This document shows positions 24,701-33,472 of a stretch of DNA of 64,000 bases, one piece after another; within the stretch, counting starts at the first letter, position 1; each line of letters begins with the position of its first letter. Under the pieces are notes generated by a model. It saw only the letters and a program-made list of their open reading frames with translations, was not told where the DNA came from and ran no database searches. Location: NCBI GenBank assembly GCA_002722135.1, contig PBKJ01000008.1, forward strand, positions 27,807-91,806. The letters are read 5' to 3'. Both the position numbers and the translations under genes were made by a program. Source of the stretch: Methanobacteriota archaeon (GTDB taxonomy: Archaea > Thermoplasmatota > Poseidoniia > Poseidoniales > Poseidoniaceae).

Positions 24701-27700
24701 GGGGCAGCCGCAGGAGCGGTTTCTGGCGCAGGTGCTGCAGCCGGCGCAGGGCCAGGTGCCGGCGCTGGAGGTGCAGACCCGCTTTCTCCGCCCGTCATCC
24801 GCTGGATGTAACCCACCATGTGGTTGAGCGTCGGGCGGTCTGAGAGCAGGAAGTCCTCGTCAACGGGCAGCGAGAAGCGCGCTCGGATGTCGGCCATGAT
24901 CTCGGCCTGCTTGACCGTGTCAATGCCCAATTCGCCTTCGAGGTCCTGGTCCATTTCGATGAAGTCGGCCGGGTAGCCGGTGTGCTCCACCACGACCGCC
25001 ACCACGGTGTCCACGAGGTCACCTGCATCGGCCGTGGGAACGGCAGCGGCTGGTGCTGGGGTTGGGGAAGGTGCCGAAGTCGCCGCAGGTGCAGCCTCGA
25101 CCGTTGCCGCAGGAGCGGGCTCTGGAGCCGGAGCAGGACGGTCCACAGCCGCTTCGGCTGCTGGGGCCGGAGCGCCGCCTTGCATGCGCGTCAGGTACGC
25201 CAGCATGTGGTTGAGCGTCGGATGGTCGGAGAGCACGAAGTCCTCATCAACGGGCAGCGAGAACCGGTCCCGAAGCGCCGCCATGATTTCGGCTTGCTTG
25301 ACCGTGTCAATGCCAAGTTCACCCTCGAGGTCCTGGTCCATTTCGATGAACTCTGCAGGGTAGCCTGTGTGTTCGACGACCACTTCAATCATGGCAGCAG
25401 CGACCTCTTCGTCGCTTGCGTTCATGGTAACCTGGGCTGTCGGGGCGGCGGTGGCTGCAGGCTCGGGGGCGGCTTGCGGTGCAGGCTCAGGAGCAGGTGG
25501 GGCTTCCGGTTCCTCGACCACGCCTTCGAAGGGAGCGCTTGGACCCCATGCCTCGCCTTGCACCCCGCCATGGAGGTTGCTTTCCCCGTCGACATACGCG
25601 ACCAAGGTGTTGTTCTTGATGCGCAGCACGACGTCGTTCGTGCCTGCAAGACGCCGGTTCCATGCCAGCACGGCCCGACCGTTCACGCGCTCACCTTCGA
25701 CCGGCCAGCGTCGCACCAGCGAGAGGGCAATTTGTGAACCAAATCCAGCACCGAAGCGGATGCCGTACTCGATGCCGTCAACGTCTCCACCCTTGCTGAG
25801 GTTGAGGTTGCCCAGCTCTGGATCCACTTCTTTGTGGTTGGCAATGGGTGGGAAGCGGCGGTGATGGAGGCCATGAATCATGCTCGCATCTTCAATGCCG
25901 ACGCCCATCGGATGCCCCGTGAAGCCCTTGGTGTTGGCAATCAGGATCTTGTCCGTGCTTTCGCCAAAGGTCGTTCTGAGCGCTTTGACCTCCGACTGAG
26001 CCGAACCACCGCGTGCGGGTGTGTAGGTTTCATGCGAGAAGAAGACCGTGTTCGGTGCCATCGTATGCCGATCAAGACCCCACGTGCGCTCCATCTGACC
26101 GACGAATCCATCGACGGTTTGCGCCACGTGTTCAACGTCGAGACGGGTCCCGTGGAAGGCGGAATTCGCCATTCGGGTCCCGAGCAATTCAGCATAGGGC
26201 TGAACGCCACGCTCCGCCGCTTCGGCGTTTCGCTCCACCACGAAGGCGGCGGCTCCCATGCCGAGGATCAAGCCGTTGCGTCGCCGGTCGAACGGCAGGG
26301 CTGCTTCTTCGATGACGTTGCTTGAGGATGCGGCCCCAGAGGCGGCAAAACCAGCTCCGATCCACGACCAGAGTTCTGGACTGGTCACGTTGTCTGAAGA
26401 GATGATGACCACGCGGTCCGCGCGGTCGTTGGCCAACCAATCCTCTGCGATGCTGAACGCCGCCGTTGCGGAGGCACAGGCGACGTTGATGGTGGAGTTG
26501 GGCCCTCGGATACCGGTATGCTGGGCGAACTGGGCATGGCCCATGTTGAGCACTTGGAAGAGGAAACGACGGTCGAAGCGACCGTCGGCATCTGCACCGT
26601 TGTTTCGTGCATGTCCGAACGAGGCCGTGGTGCCTGGGAAACATGAGGCAAACACCACACCGGTCCGCTCACGCTGGTGTTGTGGAACTTGCCAGCCACG
26701 GATGAGCCGAAGACCACCTTTGCCCACCTGCTCCTCGGGCGTGAGCGGGATGGCGGCGTCCCGCAAAGCGAGCAAGCCGGACGCCACGGCCAGTTGCGTG
26801 GTGATGTCCCATGCCAGCACGGCCTTCGGATCCACGCCGAATTCCTCAGCGAGATCGAAGGCGTGAGCCACACCGGCCAGTTGAGGGATGTCGCCGAAGG
26901 TTTCTGCGGGAGACATGTCCACTGAACCGTCACGGCCCTTGACGAGCCGCACGATGTTCCGATCGAGCAGCGCCTGCTTGTAGGCGTCCGACACTTCTTC
27001 GATGCAGGTCTCGCCTCGCACCAAGCGCTCAAACACGTCCTCATCGAAGACGCGTTCTCCGCCGGGGAGGCCGAGGGACACACCGGTGATCACGTAGGGG
27101 TTGGCTCTCCGGTCGGCCATCGCATCGTGCACGACGGTTGCACCCGTGACCGCCTCCACTGGGCGACGGGTTGCGGGCGCAGCGGGGCTCCAGCTCGACG
27201 GCGGAGCGCGGACCGCTCGGACCAATTCGGCCGGCGTCCGTGCGGACGCGATGTCCACTTCGCCGTCCAGCGGGGCCTCTGCCCGAAGGCGTTGCACGAC
27301 GGAAGCCACCTTGGCATCGTCCAGACCGAGTCCTGTCCGTAGGTCCACGGCTCCGCGGCAGAAGCGGGCAGGGTAGCCGCACACCGCAGCAAGACGATCA
27401 CCGACGTAGGCGGCAATGGCCTCAGCAGGGTCGGAAGGCGTCGCGGCGGGAGCAACGACGGCCTGCGCGGCGACGGGCGTACCGCCGCTGGAAGGCAACG
27501 GACGAGCGCGGGTGCGCAGGTCCTCGTGTTCCTGTGACGAGCGAGCGGGTTGCAAGGGCGACGAGGACCACGCTTCCAACGGTCCGGCGCGGAAGGCTTC
27601 GGTGAGCGCCGGGCTTGCGCCGTCAGGCATCGTGGCGACACGCCCGGCCAGAGCCAACATGCCCAATGCGGAAAGGAAGCTGGCGATGCCGCCTTGCTTC

Positions 27701-30537
27701 GGATGGTTGGTCATCACCGCAACGTGCGGCTTGCCTTCGAGGATTTGCGTGGCGAACACCGTCAGCGCTCGCTTTGGACCGACCTCGACGAAGGCACCCG
27801 CACCGGCAGCCGCCATGGTCTCGATTTGAGCGGTCCACTCGACCGATGAGGCCATTTGTGGTGCGAGCTTTTCCAGCACGGCCGCCTTGGCGTTGTCGCC
27901 TTCCATCGCGTAGAAGGTCCCGTCAACGTTGGCCGTGATGGGGATGGTGGGCCACTGGAGATCGAGTTCCTCGAGGAAGGCGCGGAGCGGTGCGTTCGCA
28001 GGTGCGACGATTTTGGAATGGAACGCGTGGGAGGTTTGCAGAACGGTGCACGGCATGCTTTCTGCTTCAAACGCGGCCATAGCGGCCTTCACCGGCTCGG
28101 TTTCGCCGGCGATGACGGTCATCTTCGGCGAGTTCTTGTTGGCGGAGATGACGTAACCGTCCGTGGCCTCAAGGATGCGCTCAACGTCAGCGAGCGGTGC
28201 GCTGACCGAAGCCATCAGGCCCTGATCGTCAATTTCAACCGAGCCCATTTCCGTTCCACGGGCAGCGGCCGCGCGAAGGGCGCTGTCCATGTCCATGATG
28301 CCGGCCGACATCAGGGCCGCGTATTCGCCAAGCGAATGGCCTGCGACCATGTCGGGTTTGAGGCCGTGATCGTTGAGGGCACGCTCGATGGCCAGATCGG
28401 CCGTCAACATGGCAGGTTGGGTGTATTCGGTCCGCTTGAGCTTCGCTTCAGCGTCCTGGATTTCTTCCTTGGACAAGTTGCTTCGCAGCACAAAGGAAGA
28501 GAGCGTCTCGCCGTCCAGCACATCAACCATGGTCTCGTCAGCCAAACGCCAGACGTCCTGAACCGCCGTGAAGCGCTGCCAGAGGTCGTGGGTCATCCCA
28601 ACGTATTGGCTGCCTTGACCGGGGTACATGTGGGCGACTTTGGCTTGGGGGGGCATGGCGGGTTGGTCGGTGATCATCACGCCTTGGGCCCCAAGGAAGC
28701 CCCAACGGGCGGGATCGGACAGGGATGAAGCGGCGAGGCCCTTTCGCTTTTCGAATTCGGCCCACGACGTGGCCACGACCGCGAGCCGAACGGCCGCGTT
28801 CACGTCGAAACCTGTGGACCACGTCGGGAAGACGGCGGACAGCCGATGCCCCCGAGGGTCCTCGTCGAAGGTCGGACCGTCGACGCTGAGTGCCGCGAGG
28901 CGAGCCGCGACGGCTTCGACGCTGTCGCCAGAGAGCAGCAGGACGCCACCTTCGACGGACTTGAGGGCCGCGTGGCCCAGCGAAGGGGTGGCGGTGGCGT
29001 CGAGGATGGACGCCGCTTCGGGCGCCGAAGGCGCGCCAGCGTAGGCGTCCCAACGGGACGACCACGTCTCGCCCATGGCCGCGTGAACCTCGGGGTCGTA
29101 GGCCTCGAGGGCGACGTGGAAGTTGGTGCCGCCAAAACCGAAGGCGCTGACGCCAGCACGGCGCGGATGGCCCGCAGGTTGAGGCCAAGCCATGGGCTCC
29201 GTGGGCACAAAGAAGGGATTGGTCGACCAGTCCACCGTTGGGTTCGGTGTTTCAAAGCCCGCACTCGGCGGAATGGTCGCATGGTGCAGGGCCATCGTGA
29301 CTTTGAGCAGCCCCGCCATGCCGGCGGCTGCTTTGAGGTGGCCAATTTGGCTCTTGATGGAGCCCACAGCAACGTTGTCGCCGGCCTCGATGTCCGTCCA
29401 CAAGGTGCCGAGGGTGGACAATTCAGTGGCGTCGCCGACCTTGGTGGACGTCCCGTGGGCCTCGACCAATTCCACAGAGGACGGGGCATAACCCGCCTGG
29501 TTGTAGGCACGAGCAATCGCCTGAATCTGGCCGCGCTGCGACGGGGCAGTGATGCCCTTGCCACGGCCATCGGATGAACCGCCGATGCCACGGATGACCG
29601 CGAAGACTTCGTCGCCGTCTCGGACCGCATCGCTCAGGCGCTTGAGCACCATGGCTCCTGCACCCTCGCCCATGACGAAGCCGTTGGCACGCGCATCGAA
29701 CGGCGTGGAGTGGCTCGGAGACAGCGCCCCAATGGCGCTGAACTTGGCGTAGGTGGCAGGGTCCATCGTCCGGTCCGAAGCACCGCAGATCATCGCGTCG
29801 ACTTGGCGCGCGTGCAGCAAACGGCAGGCGTCGAGCAAGGCCGCAAGCGAGGACGCACATGCGGCGTCCATGGCATGGTTGGGCCCCTGCAGATCGAGCA
29901 GGTTGGCGACGCGGCCTGACACGACGTTGGCAAGCTCACCCGGCATGGTGTCCTCGGTGATTTTCGGAGCGCCTTCGACCATGGCGTCCACGAAAGCGTC
30001 GCTCGCGGAGGCGGCAAGGCCTGCTTCGATGGCCAAGGCTCGGTTGTGTTCTGCCCAGACCCGCTGGTTGGATTCGTTGCGGTTTTCACCGCCGAGGGCG
30101 TTGGCAAAGACCACGCCAACTCGGCTGCGGTCGAGCGGGCGGCCTTCGTCGCCGTAACCTGCGTGCTCCAAGGCTGACGCAGCCACTTCGACCGCCCACA
30201 GCTGACAAGGATCGATCTGAGCCAGGGTTCCCGGCGGTTGCCGCCATCGGCGCCAATCGAATTCGAAGCCTTCGACGAAGGCGCCGATTTTCGCATAGGT
30301 GCGGTTTTGCTCAACGTTTCCAGGTGAACCCTCGGCCCAGAAGTGTTCGATTGGGCCCGGCCATCGGCCCTCGGGCAGGTCACGGATGCTGACGTGTGCG
30401 TCGATGATGTTCTGCCAAAACGTCGCGGCATCCGCTGCATCGGGCATCAGGGCCGAGCAACCGATGATGGCGATGGGTTCGAAGGGGCCCTGGTCGGTCC
30501 CGCCGACCTCTTTTCCGTCCGCTGTGGTGATCGTCAT
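21712..30537 (-). CDS. Multidomain iterative fatty-acid/polyketide synthase (PUFA-synthase-like)
   Basis: A 2941-residue type I synthase. Order: ketosynthase KS1 (Cys ~227 in DAACASS, His ~361 in EAHGTST, His ~400 in IGHLKAAAG); acyltransferase (GQGSQYVGM; GHSLGEYAAL, Ser ~735); a degenerate carrier-like segment (~1035-1110) with Asp where the serine should be; a second, divergent KS (Cys ~1354 in VACASATA); three tandem carrier domains (~1745, 1874, 1993), each with GIDTVKQAE; a ketoreductase (VSGGGSGVTAAA near 2312, Tyr ~2513); and a double hot-dog dehydratase (His ~2655 in DHAIDG). Enoyl reduction is supplied by FabI, encoded just upstream. The layout recalls PfaA-type omega-3 synthases fused with reductive domains. 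The product is unknown. Confidence 0.88.
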   Translation of the reverse strand: MTITTADGKEVGGTDQGPFEPIAIIGCSALMPDAADAATFWQNIIDAHVSIRDLPEGRWPGPIEHFWAEGSPGNVEQNRTYAKIGAFVEGFEFDWRRWRQPPGTLAQIDPCQLWAVEVAASALEHAGYGDEGRPLDRSRVGVVFANALGGENRNESNQRVWAEHNRALAIEAGLAASASDAFVDAMVEGAPKITEDTMPGELANVVSGRVANLLDLQGPNHAMDAACASSLAALLDACRLLHARQVDAMICGASDRTMDPATYAKFSAIGALSPSHSTPFDARANGFVMGEGAGAMVLKRLSDAVRDGDEVFAVIRGIGGSSDGRGKGITAPSQRGQIQAIARAYNQAGYAPSSVELVEAHGTSTKVGDATELSTLGTLWTDIEAGDNVAVGSIKSQIGHLKAAAGMAGLLKVTMALHHATIPPSAGFETPNPTVDWSTNPFFVPTEPMAWPQPAGHPRRAGVSAFGFGGTNFHVALEAYDPEVHAAMGETWSSRWDAYAGAPSAPEAASILDATATPSLGHAALKSVEGGVLLLSGDSVEAVAARLAALSVDGPTFDEDPRGHRLSAVFPTWSTGFDVNAAVRLAVVATSWAEFEKRKGLAASSLSDPARWGFLGAQGVMITDQPAMPPQAKVAHMYPGQGSQYVGMTHDLWQRFTAVQDVWRLADETMVDVLDGETLSSFVLRSNLSKEEIQDAEAKLKRTEYTQPAMLTADLAIERALNDHGLKPDMVAGHSLGEYAALMSAGIMDMDSALRAAAARGTEMGSVEIDDQGLMASVSAPLADVERILEATDGYVISANKNSPKMTVIAGETEPVKAAMAAFEAESMPCTVLQTSHAFHSKIVAPANAPLRAFLEELDLQWPTIPITANVDGTFYAMEGDNAKAAVLEKLAPQMASSVEWTAQIETMAAAGAGAFVEVGPKRALTVFATQILEGKPHVAVMTNHPKQGGIASFLSALGMLALAGRVATMPDGASPALTEAFRAGPLEAWSSSPLQPARSSQEHEDLRTRARPLPSSGGTPVAAQAVVAPAATPSDPAEAIAAYVGDRLAAVCGYPARFCRGAVDLRTGLGLDDAKVASVVQRLRAEAPLDGEVDIASARTPAELVRAVRAPPSSWSPAAPATRRPVEAVTGATVVHDAMADRRANPYVITGVSLGLPGGERVFDEDVFERLVRGETCIEEVSDAYKQALLDRNIVRLVKGRDGSVDMSPAETFGDIPQLAGVAHAFDLAEEFGVDPKAVLAWDITTQLAVASGLLALRDAAIPLTPEEQVGKGGLRLIRGWQVPQHQRERTGVVFASCFPGTTASFGHARNNGADADGRFDRRFLFQVLNMGHAQFAQHTGIRGPNSTINVACASATAAFSIAEDWLANDRADRVVIISSDNVTSPELWSWIGAGFAASGAASSSNVIEEAALPFDRRRNGLILGMGAAAFVVERNAEAAERGVQPYAELLGTRMANSAFHGTRLDVEHVAQTVDGFVGQMERTWGLDRHTMAPNTVFFSHETYTPARGGSAQSEVKALRTTFGESTDKILIANTKGFTGHPMGVGIEDASMIHGLHHRRFPPIANHKEVDPELGNLNLSKGGDVDGIEYGIRFGAGFGSQIALSLVRRWPVEGERVNGRAVLAWNRRLAGTNDVVLRIKNNTLVAYVDGESNLHGGVQGEAWGPSAPFEGVVEEPEAPPAPEPAPQAAPEPAATAAPTAQVTMNASDEEVAAAMIEVVVEHTGYPAEFIEMDQDLEGELGIDTVKQAEIMAALRDRFSLPVDEDFVLSDHPTLNHMLAYLTRMQGGAPAPAAEAAVDRPAPAPEPAPAATVEAAPAATSAPSPTPAPAAAVPTADAGDLVDTVVAVVVEHTGYPADFIEMDQDLEGELGIDTVKQAEIMADIRARFSLPVDEDFLLSDRPTLNHMVGYIQRMTGGESGSAPPAPAPGPAPAAAPAPETAPAAAPAPTPAPPSGDDGSIAARLVEVVVKHTGYPEDFIELDQDLEGELGIDTVKQAEIMADVRAIFDLPVDEDFLLSDHPTLNHFVAYVAKYSSGGGEASTTAPTSTAPAEAPSAVDAPSSMVAVGNRRWQVEVEPCSGQEAPLSLTGRILVTEDDWGVSAAVAHVLSEKGFDVVHIGLEPGAKSHRIQEEGERIVHRVDPASSEQMDAFVDAIGEGPLAGMIHLAPLRLASMAWSEESGPSQQVVLSGQAWFGLLKSLDSKLGALESGIVASVSAMDGRHGNRGDRFNALQAAAAGVTKSYAHERPALRCRAYDVHPDMLMDAEATAERLVDDLLNVGGEVEIGLDRAGERWTLVCFAEDLVEERTPLEETDVWLVSGGGSGVTAAAVIGVAAASKDAGASFHLLGRTPLMEVTEAWLDHDDATLESEKMALRERMIEASSSGKVTMVEWNRAWDRMMRSRDVQQTLASIQATGNLAQYHAVDVMDGKALTKLGANLGHAITGVVHGAGLEESKLVGDKTHEAFDRVVRVKVDGWSALMGAVEASGVRHPAFAACFTSVAGRFGNGGQTDYAAANSVLDAEMARLTASGACRAVAIGWTGWRDVGMATRGSIEAVFEAAGIETLPVDVGVDLFVDEALAGGKRRVLGCGSLGAMDTFSAFREAPLKLPPGMAGLIADPQRFPFIDKVVAFDEDARIITQTTLSTEMHPFLVDHAIDGVPYHPGVMALEMFAQNALLLKPGTALAGFRDVTFGLPVKIMRESMTVRVEASLSDASDGAHDVQCRLVSDLVSSSGEVFGEREHHTAVVRLVEQAEDLSAFFANELADMPDTGLAPAPGDLLHHPSFIYLRYFHGPRFQSHGGVLRGVQQDEHLGVDGLALMRHQLPAKDQFAIEAEGEAVLLEALPMLIEAGFQNAGLVAMESEGLSSLPVGIEWSTVLRVPDEGESLRMRSLCTGKEDGGITVHDVVIFGEEDDPVLALRGLRLKGMAPVPEDLAVSIDR
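24532..24594 (-). repeat. 63-bp direct repeat, copy in the third carrier domain
   Basis: This 63-base stretch is identical to 24889-24951, 357 bases away (119 codons, one carrier-domain period). It covers the phosphopantetheine-site helix. The first carrier domain is similar but not identical. Confidence 0.9.
24889..24951 (-). repeat. 63-bp direct repeat, copy in the second carrier domain
   Basis: Perfect partner of 24532-24594. Identity at synonymous positions points to a recent tandem duplication or ongoing gene conversion between carrier domains. Confidence 0.9.
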
Positions 30538-30546
30538 GCCCTCACC

Positions 30547-31338
30547 TCACTCCATGATGGTCTCCGGCACCATCGTGATCGAATAGCCTGCATCAACGTG
30601 AATCACCTGCCCGGTGACCCCTGCCGAAAGCGGACTTGCCAACCACAAGGTGGTCCCTGCCACGTCCGATTGCGTGACGTTTCTTCGAAGCGGCGCGTTG
30701 GACGCCACGTGATTCAGGATGTTGTCGAACCCGGGGATGCCCGAGGCAGCGATCGTTCGGATTGGACCTGAGGAAATCGCGTTCACGCGGTGGCCCTCCG
30801 GCCCAAGGTGACAGGCCAATTCCCGCGTCCAGCACTCAAGGGCGGCCTTGGCCATGCTCATGATGCCGTAGGACGGCACATATCGGGTGGAGGCAGCATA
30901 GGTCAGGGTGATCGTCGATGAACCCTCGGACAGGTATGGGAGTGCGTGCTTGAGGCACCGCTGCAGGCTGTTGGCGGAGATGGTCATCGCGGTGTTGATG
31001 TCGGCATCCTCGACGAAGAGGATCGGGCGATCGAAGCAGGTTCGCGGCGCGAAGCCGATGGCGTGGACCAAGATGTCGGCCTTCTTGCCCGGGTGTTCTG
31101 CGGCGAAGGCGTCGAAGAATTCCTTGGTGGAGGCATCTTCAGCGACATCCAAGGGGTAGAAGCCACCGATGGAAGGAAGTTGGTCCTTCAGTTTGAAGAT
31201 CCGGCTCATGAAGCGCTTCTGATAGCCGAGGTACAGCGTGCAGCCTGCCGCGGCCAGTTGTTGGCAAATGGCCCACGCGATGGAATCCTCGCTGGCCACA
31301 CCGAAGACGAAGGCTGTCTTTCCCTTGAGGTCCAGCAT
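30547..31338 (-). CDS. fabI: Enoyl-ACP reductase, FabI type
   Basis: A short-chain dehydrogenase of about 263 residues that reduces the enoyl-carrier intermediate in fatty-acid synthesis. The N-terminal cofactor loop is the FabI form (FVFGVASEDSIAWAI) and not the common TGxxxGIG. The catalytic pattern is Tyr-x6-Lys (YGIMSMAK), and ISSGPIRTIAASGIPGF, quoted partly as ISSGPIRT, is the FabI post-catalytic segment. The ATG at 31338 begins MLDLKGKT, the normal FabI start; an upstream ATG at 31353 is possible. It lies nine bases before the synthase and shares its strand, so it probably acts in trans as the missing enoyl reductase. Confidence 0.92.
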   Translation of the reverse strand: MLDLKGKTAFVFGVASEDSIAWAICQQLAAAGCTLYLGYQKRFMSRIFKLKDQLPSIGGFYPLDVAEDASTKEFFDAFAAEHPGKKADILVHAIGFAPRTCFDRPILFVEDADINTAMTISANSLQRCLKHALPYLSEGSSTITLTYAASTRYVPSYGIMSMAKAALECWTRELACHLGPEGHRVNAISSGPIRTIAASGIPGFDNILNHVASNAPLRRNVTQSDVAGTTLWLASPLSAGVTGQVIHVDAGYSITMVPETIME

Positions 31339-31439
31339 ACGCACACCCTCCATCGGTGTAGCCGGGCACACCGGCCTTTGACCATTCCCCCTGAAGAGGC
31401 CCGGAAAATGCGGGGACGTGACCCGAACAGGACCTTCCG

Positions 31440-32537
31440 TCACAGTCCGTCAAAATCAAACTCGTCAGGGCCGTCAAGATCGTCAAACATGCCGTCAAAC
31501 TCGTCGACTGGGGCGGCGGCGGCAACGGGAGCAGCAGCAACGGGCACGTCCGGCTCGTCGAGTTCGGTCACTTCCTCGAGTTCAGGGCCACTGGAACGGC
31601 GCACCAAACGGCCGACCACGAAGATGAGCAGGAAGAACACGACCACGCCCCCGCCAATGGCGGCATAGAGCTGAATCTGGTCTTGACTGAGTTCCTCAAG
31701 GCCACCTCCCACCAACGCGGCGTTGGTGGTGGCGGGCTGAACGACCACGGTGACGGTGGATTGCATCGGCTCGGCCGTGGCATCGTTGGTGCTCGTCGCT
31801 TCAAAGACCACTTGGACGCGGACCTCTTCGGTCACCTCAGACGGCGTGCGCAGCACAATGGTGCGCTCGGCTGAGGTCCCCTCGACCATGACGGTCTCGG
31901 CAACAAAACTGCCCTCGGGGAAGCTGAAACCGGCGCCTTCCAGTTCGGCAAGGTTGGCGATGTTCACCTCGATTTTGTCTTCGGCGTTGCCGTCGTTGCC
32001 CATGGTGAAGCCGATGCTGACCTCCTCGCTGACTTCGAGGTTCCGGGTGGAACGGTCGGTGAGGGTCAAGTCAACCTGGCCGAACGTTGCAATCGTCAAC
32101 TCACCGGAGTAGGTCGCAGATTGGTTCAGCTGGTCCACTGGGAGCACCATCACCGAGGTAATGGAAGCGGTGATGTCGAAGTCAAGGGAGAGGTCGGCCT
32201 CGATCCTCGGCGAGCCAGAGAAGGTCGCCTCAAACTCCTCTTCTGCACCTGCGGCGAGGGTGAATTCGTCCTCCGAAAGCGACATGTCCACACGAGGGTC
32301 ATCGTCCTGCCACTCGTAATCCACCGAGATGGTGGATTCCAGTTGGCCTGAATTTGACACGGTGCACGTGATGACCACATCCTCGTTTTCTGAGGGCGCG
32401 ACGTTGAGCTCTGGGTCGCCGTCACAGTCGATTTGGACGCCGATGCCGATTTGGGCCTGGGCGCTCGGGGCCGCTACGAGCAGCAGGGAAGCCAGCAGCA
32501 ACCCAACGGTCCACACAGCTCGTGAGGGGCGGCTCAT
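31440..32537 (-). CDS. Secreted surface protein with C-terminal membrane anchor
   Basis: A protein of about 365 residues. The signal peptide runs SRAVWTVGLLLASLLLVAA and ends at AQA. Two or three beta-sandwich-like units follow (NSGQ/GNDGNAED signatures typical of CARDB/NEW-type domains), then a single membrane helix (GGGVVVFFLLIFVVGRLV) and a very acidic cytoplasmic tail. It is probably part of the cell envelope; the ligand is unknown. The ATG at 32537 gives the cleanest signal peptide, with 32564 as alternative. Confidence 0.7.
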   Translation of the reverse strand: MSRPSRAVWTVGLLLASLLLVAAPSAQAQIGIGVQIDCDGDPELNVAPSENEDVVITCTVSNSGQLESTISVDYEWQDDDPRVDMSLSEDEFTLAAGAEEEFEATFSGSPRIEADLSLDFDITASITSVMVLPVDQLNQSATYSGELTIATFGQVDLTLTDRSTRNLEVSEEVSIGFTMGNDGNAEDKIEVNIANLAELEGAGFSFPEGSFVAETVMVEGTSAERTIVLRTPSEVTEEVRVQVVFEATSTNDATAEPMQSTVTVVVQPATTNAALVGGGLEELSQDQIQLYAAIGGGVVVFFLLIFVVGRLVRRSSGPELEEVTELDEPDVPVAAAPVAAAAPVDEFDGMFDDLDGPDEFDFDGL

Positions 32538-32591
32538 TGGTTGCGGGTGATGCGACTCCGCCATGAAGATGACGCCCTGTAGAGCACAGAA

Positions 32592-33470
32592 TCAGGCCCT
32601 GATGGAGGGCCCGTACAGGCGCTCAGGAAGGTCCACGTGTGCGCGATAGAGCACCTCGTCGTCCACACCGGCTTCGCTGAGTTGTCGGGTCCGCTTTGGA
32701 ACCGTCTTTGGTCCAAGCACCGCTCCGGGACGAGCCGGGTCGTCCATGTGGTCCGTCTCGAGCATGAACCCTTGACGGGCATCGTCCATCGTCTCCAACA
32801 GCACCGGCAGGGCCCCCTTTCCGCACAAAACGCTGGGGATGAGACCATGCGTGGACGATGCGCTGACGTCTGGAGGAGCGTAGTGACGAACGATGCGATC
32901 ACGAGGACAACCTTCCCGGTCGGCCATGTCAGCGAGTTCAGGATAGGTGGAGGCTTGCTCACCTTCGACGTGCAGCTGAAGCGCAAAGCCCTCGCGGCCG
33001 GCTCGACGCATGGTCCACGCCAACAACTCGTTCGAGAGGTCCCAAATGTCCTCGCTGACCGGCCAATGAGGGCGACCCACCTCGCCCACAGCGTGGGCCT
33101 TCCCTTCGTCAATGAAGGCCACGGCAGCATCGATGCTCGCGGTGTAGGCTTCGACGGCGCGAGCACGGCCGGCCTCGCCGTCGACCGACCACGCCTCGAA
33201 TTGATGGGCGAAGGCGGCCGGGTGTGGCCCGAGGACCACACGCACGCCAAGGCCCACCGAAGCTCGCACCTCTTCTGCCATGGCAATCGTGTCAGCGTAC
33301 GCCGCGCGATGTCCGGCCTCGTCCGTGGGCGGGGCAGCAAAATCGGGGCAATGAACGAGGACCAGATCGGTGCCACCTGCACGAGCAAAGTCCTCAGCTG
33401 CAGCGATGCAGCGGCCGTCGCGACGCAGGTGGAAGTGGTCGTCGGTCACCGGCCCTTGGTACGACGACAT
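32592..33470 (-). CDS. TatD-like metal-dependent hydrolase
   Basis: A 292-residue TIM-barrel amidohydrolase. Metal-ligand pieces are the N-terminal DDHFHLRRDG, a mid-protein GEVGRPHWP, LQLHVEG, then RHYAPP and the late ETDHMDD aspartate. The arrangement matches the archaeal branch of the TatD superfamily, which includes deoxyribonucleases and uncharacterised hydrolases. The stop of this gene is followed by the surface protein and its start is two bases beyond the stop of the TBP-like gene upstream. Confidence 0.78.
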   Translation of the reverse strand: MSSYQGPVTDDHFHLRRDGRCIAAAEDFARAGGTDLVLVHCPDFAAPPTDEAGHRAAYADTIAMAEEVRASVGLGVRVVLGPHPAAFAHQFEAWSVDGEAGRARAVEAYTASIDAAVAFIDEGKAHAVGEVGRPHWPVSEDIWDLSNELLAWTMRRAGREGFALQLHVEGEQASTYPELADMADREGCPRDRIVRHYAPPDVSASSTHGLIPSVLCGKGALPVLLETMDDARQGFMLETDHMDDPARPGAVLGPKTVPKRTRQLSEAGVDDEVLYRAHVDLPERLYGPSIRA

Positions 33471-33472
33471 CC

